DNA from: CAZDIO01 sp964505555
Lineage (GTDB): Bacteria; Bdellovibrionota_C; UBA2361; SZUA-149; CAZDIO01
Reading direction: 5' to 3'
Length of the DNA: 15,370 nt
Assembly (NCBI GenBank): GCA_964505555.1
Contig: CAZDIO010000040.1
Location: 1-15,370 of the forward strand
A model generated the notes under the pieces. It made no database searches, had not been told where the DNA came from, and saw nothing but the letters and a program-made list of their open reading frames with translations. The translations under genes and the position numbers were made by a program. This document shows positions 14,445 to 15,370 of the stretch, piece by piece; within the stretch, counting starts at the first letter, position 1, and the number at the start of each line of letters is the position of its first letter.

Positions 14445-14550
14445 ACTGGTTTAGATTTGACACCGCAGACAATCAAATGCTAAGCGCTCAGTAGTGTGCG
14501 GTTGTGATTTTAGGTTTTTTTAGATCTTTTAGATGACCAGCCGAGTGATA

Positions 14551-14641
14551 ACCTGACCCCTCTCTCATGAGGGTTACATACACTTTTATTCCAAAAAATA
14601 TTCCAAACAAAAGTTACGCTATTCCACATGAGAGAGGAGGT
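14551..14641. repeat. MITE-like imperfect inverted repeat (about 91 bp)
   Basis: The ends read ACCTGACCCCTCTCTCATG (14551-14569) and CATGAGAGAGGAGGT (14627-14641). CCTCTCTCATG is perfectly inverted over 11 bp, and ACCT/AGGT continues outwards with two extra bases on the left. The interior is AT-rich and partly self-complementary around ATTCCAAAAAATATTCC. No transposase and no clear target-site duplication are seen, so mobility is only suggested by the shape. Confidence 0.5.
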
Positions 14642-14659
14642 AAGTCAAAAAGGATTTTT

Positions 14660-14711
14660 TCACTGGATAATGAAATGTAGTATCTGGCTTCTTCATTTCA
14701 TTATCCAGTGA
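14660..14711. repeat. Perfect 18-bp stem (possible terminator on plus strand)
   Basis: TCACTGGATAATGAAATG (14660-14677) is perfectly complementary to 14694-14711 across a 16-nt loop. On the plus strand TCTATTTTT follows, making it a possible intrinsic terminator, although the stem is AT-rich and long for that role. Confidence 0.75.
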
Positions 14712-14970
14712 TCTATTTTTAAAAAGACGTTCAACGGGGAGCGAATTGTTTGTCTGACGTTTTTCGAATCCTGCTCAGTCAGAACAAAAAAGAGGGGAAG
14801 TGCGGCCGGTCGGCTGCCATCCCGAAAACTAACCTTGTTCTTGATCGCTGACTAGGAAGCTCGAGAAGCGTTCAGCACAAACGTCGTTCCATTTCACCGC
14901 CTGAAAAACGGCGGGGCCGAGTATGTGCCGGCGGCTATGTTCCGGCCAAATGAGAGGACCGGCAATTACT

Positions 14971-14999
14971 GGTCTAAAAGAGAGAGGAGGTAGACCTTG
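14971..14999 (+). promoter_or_regulatory. Hairpin presenting the SD of the small GC-rich ORF in its loop
   Basis: GGTCTA (14971-14976) pairs perfectly with TAGACC (14991-14996). The 14-nt loop contains AGAGAGGAGG, an excellent SD, and the TTG start codon follows the stem with no gap. Such an arrangement could control ribosome access, or could be chance in a purine-rich leader. Confidence 0.4.
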
Positions 15000-15158
15000 G
15001 GAATTTCCATTCCGGGAGCGGTGCTTTCGTTCCTGAACGCGGTTTTCCTGGGGTGGCTCGACGATCTCCAGAAAACAGCCAACTTCCGCGCACGGCGGCA
15101 GCGGTGGTGGTTGCGAAGAAGGAAGTCGGATGAGTCGACCCAACAATCGGGTCTATAG
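14997..15158 (+). CDS. Small TTG-start ORF (53 residues), unknown function
   Basis: I do not recognise this protein. The case for it is the SD GGAGG seven bases before TTG and codon use with many G or C third positions (GTG, TTC, CTG, AAC, GCG, CTC, GAC), unlike the AT-richer genes to the left and suggestive of foreign origin. Residues 2-22 are hydrophobic to amphipathic (GISIPGAVLSFLNAVFLGW), then DDLQK, then a strongly basic, Trp-containing stretch with RARRQRWWLRRRK (about 30-42) and a polar tail. The layout fits a small membrane-active or nucleic-acid-binding peptide. It is followed five bases later by a strong GC hairpin. The minus-strand frames over the same bases are low-complexity and lack SDs. 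It could also be an untranslated part of a structured RNA. Confidence 0.4.
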   Translation: MGISIPGAVLSFLNAVFLGWLDDLQKTANFRARRQRWWLRRRKSDESTQQSGL

Positions 15159-15162
15159 CAAC

Positions 15163-15201
15163 GGGCGGGCGGGATGGCCCTTCGGGCTGTTCCGCCCGCC
15201 C
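15163..15201. terminator. Strong GC hairpin after the small ORF
   Basis: GGGCGGGCGG (15163-15172) pairs with CCGCCCGCCC (15192-15201), and the interior continues with GGCCC/GGGCT around a TTC loop. It lies five bases after the TAG of the small ORF, where a terminator would be. No U-run follows directly (TGCCATCATTGACTG), so factor-independent termination is uncertain; 3'-end protection is an alternative. Confidence 0.5.
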
Positions 15202-15268
15202 TGCCATCATTGACTGTAATTTATCTTTTCGCTGGAACATTCCTGGGGACGCCCGCCGGCGTTTCCCA

Positions 15269-15332
15269 ATCGAGGAGGGTTGGAAGCGATACTACCATTT
15301 CTTGCAGTCTCCAATTTCCGACCCTCCTCGAT
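15269..15332. repeat. 16-bp inverted repeat with SD-like sequence in the stem
   Basis: ATCGAGGAGGGTTGGA (15269-15284) pairs with TCCGACCCTCCTCGAT (15317-15332), with one T-G wobble and a 32-nt loop. The SD-like GAGGAGG is fully inside the stem. An alternative pairing, TTGGA (15280-15284) with TCCAA (15310-15314), competes with part of it. A frame starting TTG at 15280 stays open to the window end, but its spacing to the SD is too short to call a gene. Confidence 0.7.
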
Positions 15333-15370
15333 ATTATTATTCGGAACGTCTTTTTCCAATTTTCTTTCAA

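Larger units (their letters stand above)
14445..14996. other. 552-bp stretch without a supported gene; hairpins and composition shift
   Basis: No frame here has both a good SD and protein-like sequence. It holds a weak ACCGCA/TGCGGT hairpin (14462-14502) followed by a T-run at 14514-14521, a possible terminator for the lipoprotein gene, then the two inverted repeats listed separately. From about 14790 the sequence turns visibly GC-richer, with GGCCGG, CCGGCGG and CCGGCC words and several small stems such as CCGCC (14897-14901) with GGCGG (14910-14914). Confidence 0.5.

Noticed and set aside
14567..14680. 37-codon frame MRVTYTFIPKNIPNKSY onwards
   Set aside because: It looks protein-like but has no SD and overlaps both the MITE-like repeat and one arm of the 18-bp stem.
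14761..14785. TTCGAATCCTGC resembling a tRNA T-loop and 3' end, as in an integration site
   Set aside because: The bases upstream cannot form the T stem, no acceptor stem or CCA is found, and no integrase gene is in the window.
14829..15240. Two minus-strand frames in the GC-rich tract
   Set aside because: They lack SDs, are rich in P, R and S as expected of random GC-rich frames, and overlap the better-supported plus-strand small ORF.
14795..15240. Group II intron or RNase P/SRP/tmRNA-type RNA in the GC-rich tract
   Set aside because: GTGCGG at 14800 recalls an intron 5' end, but no domain V was seen, and the conserved words of RNase P and SRP RNA are absent.
15280..15370. TTG-start frame open to the window end
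   Set aside because: The start codon is only a base or two from the SD-like sequence, too close for initiation, and both sit in a stem; the rest of the frame is not visible.
14725..15370. Integron attC site (GTTCAAC near 14730)
   Set aside because: No matching GTTRRRY core was found at the expected distance, and no integrase or cassette pattern is present.

Overview
The window reads as bacterial chromosome, probably from an uncultured Gram-negative (diderm) lineage. A lipobox lipoprotein, a membrane-anchored LysM/TPR protein and a large surface-polysaccharide locus support a diderm envelope. Dispersed GC-rich palindromes with cores such as GTCGTTGCGAGCGAAGCG are of a kind common in environmental, deltaproteobacteria-like genomes. 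The phylum cannot be fixed from sequence alone. There is no rRNA, tRNA, CRISPR array or recognisable transposase gene.

Positions 1-9839 hold a polysaccharide (O-antigen, capsule or exopolysaccharide) locus in two divergent arms around an 84-bp intergenic region at 5217-5300. The minus arm carries, in transcription order, a GT-B-like glycosyltransferase with a C-terminal beta-rich domain, a nucleotide-sugar dehydrogenase, an extended-SDR epimerase/decarboxylase overlapping it by ATGA, and a GT2 polyprenol-phosphate-type glycosyltransferase. The plus arm carries a paralogue of the GT-B-like enzyme and a 964-residue protein fusing two GT2 domains to a methyltransferase-like domain whose SAM-binding motif looks degraded. 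Together they could make a uronic-acid-type or decarboxylated sugar nucleotide and build a glycan from it; the actual sugar is not readable.

Positions 9840-14444 are a mixed region: a small unknown protein with a good Shine-Dalgarno (SD) sequence, a LysM-LysM-linker-TPR envelope protein, an acyl-carrier-protein-like protein without a clear DSL serine motif, an SRAP (YedK/HMCES) abasic-site DNA-protein crosslinking protein, and a small HEAT-repeat lipoprotein.

Palindromes sit between the genes. One family (core 62-140, degenerate copy 1008-1060, 9928-10006, 14001-14132) has conserved arms and a partly conserved loop, and two copies carry different insertions in one arm. A second, unrelated repeat with direct CACAG/GTTACACAGAG modules lies at 10594-10685.

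Positions 14445-15370 are the strangest part: a MITE-like imperfect inverted repeat, a perfect 18-bp stem, then a visibly GC-richer tract packed with hairpins. In it a 53-codon TTG-start ORF has its SD in the loop of a 6-bp hairpin that ends at the start codon. This is the best candidate for an undescribed element here, but the evidence is structural and modest.
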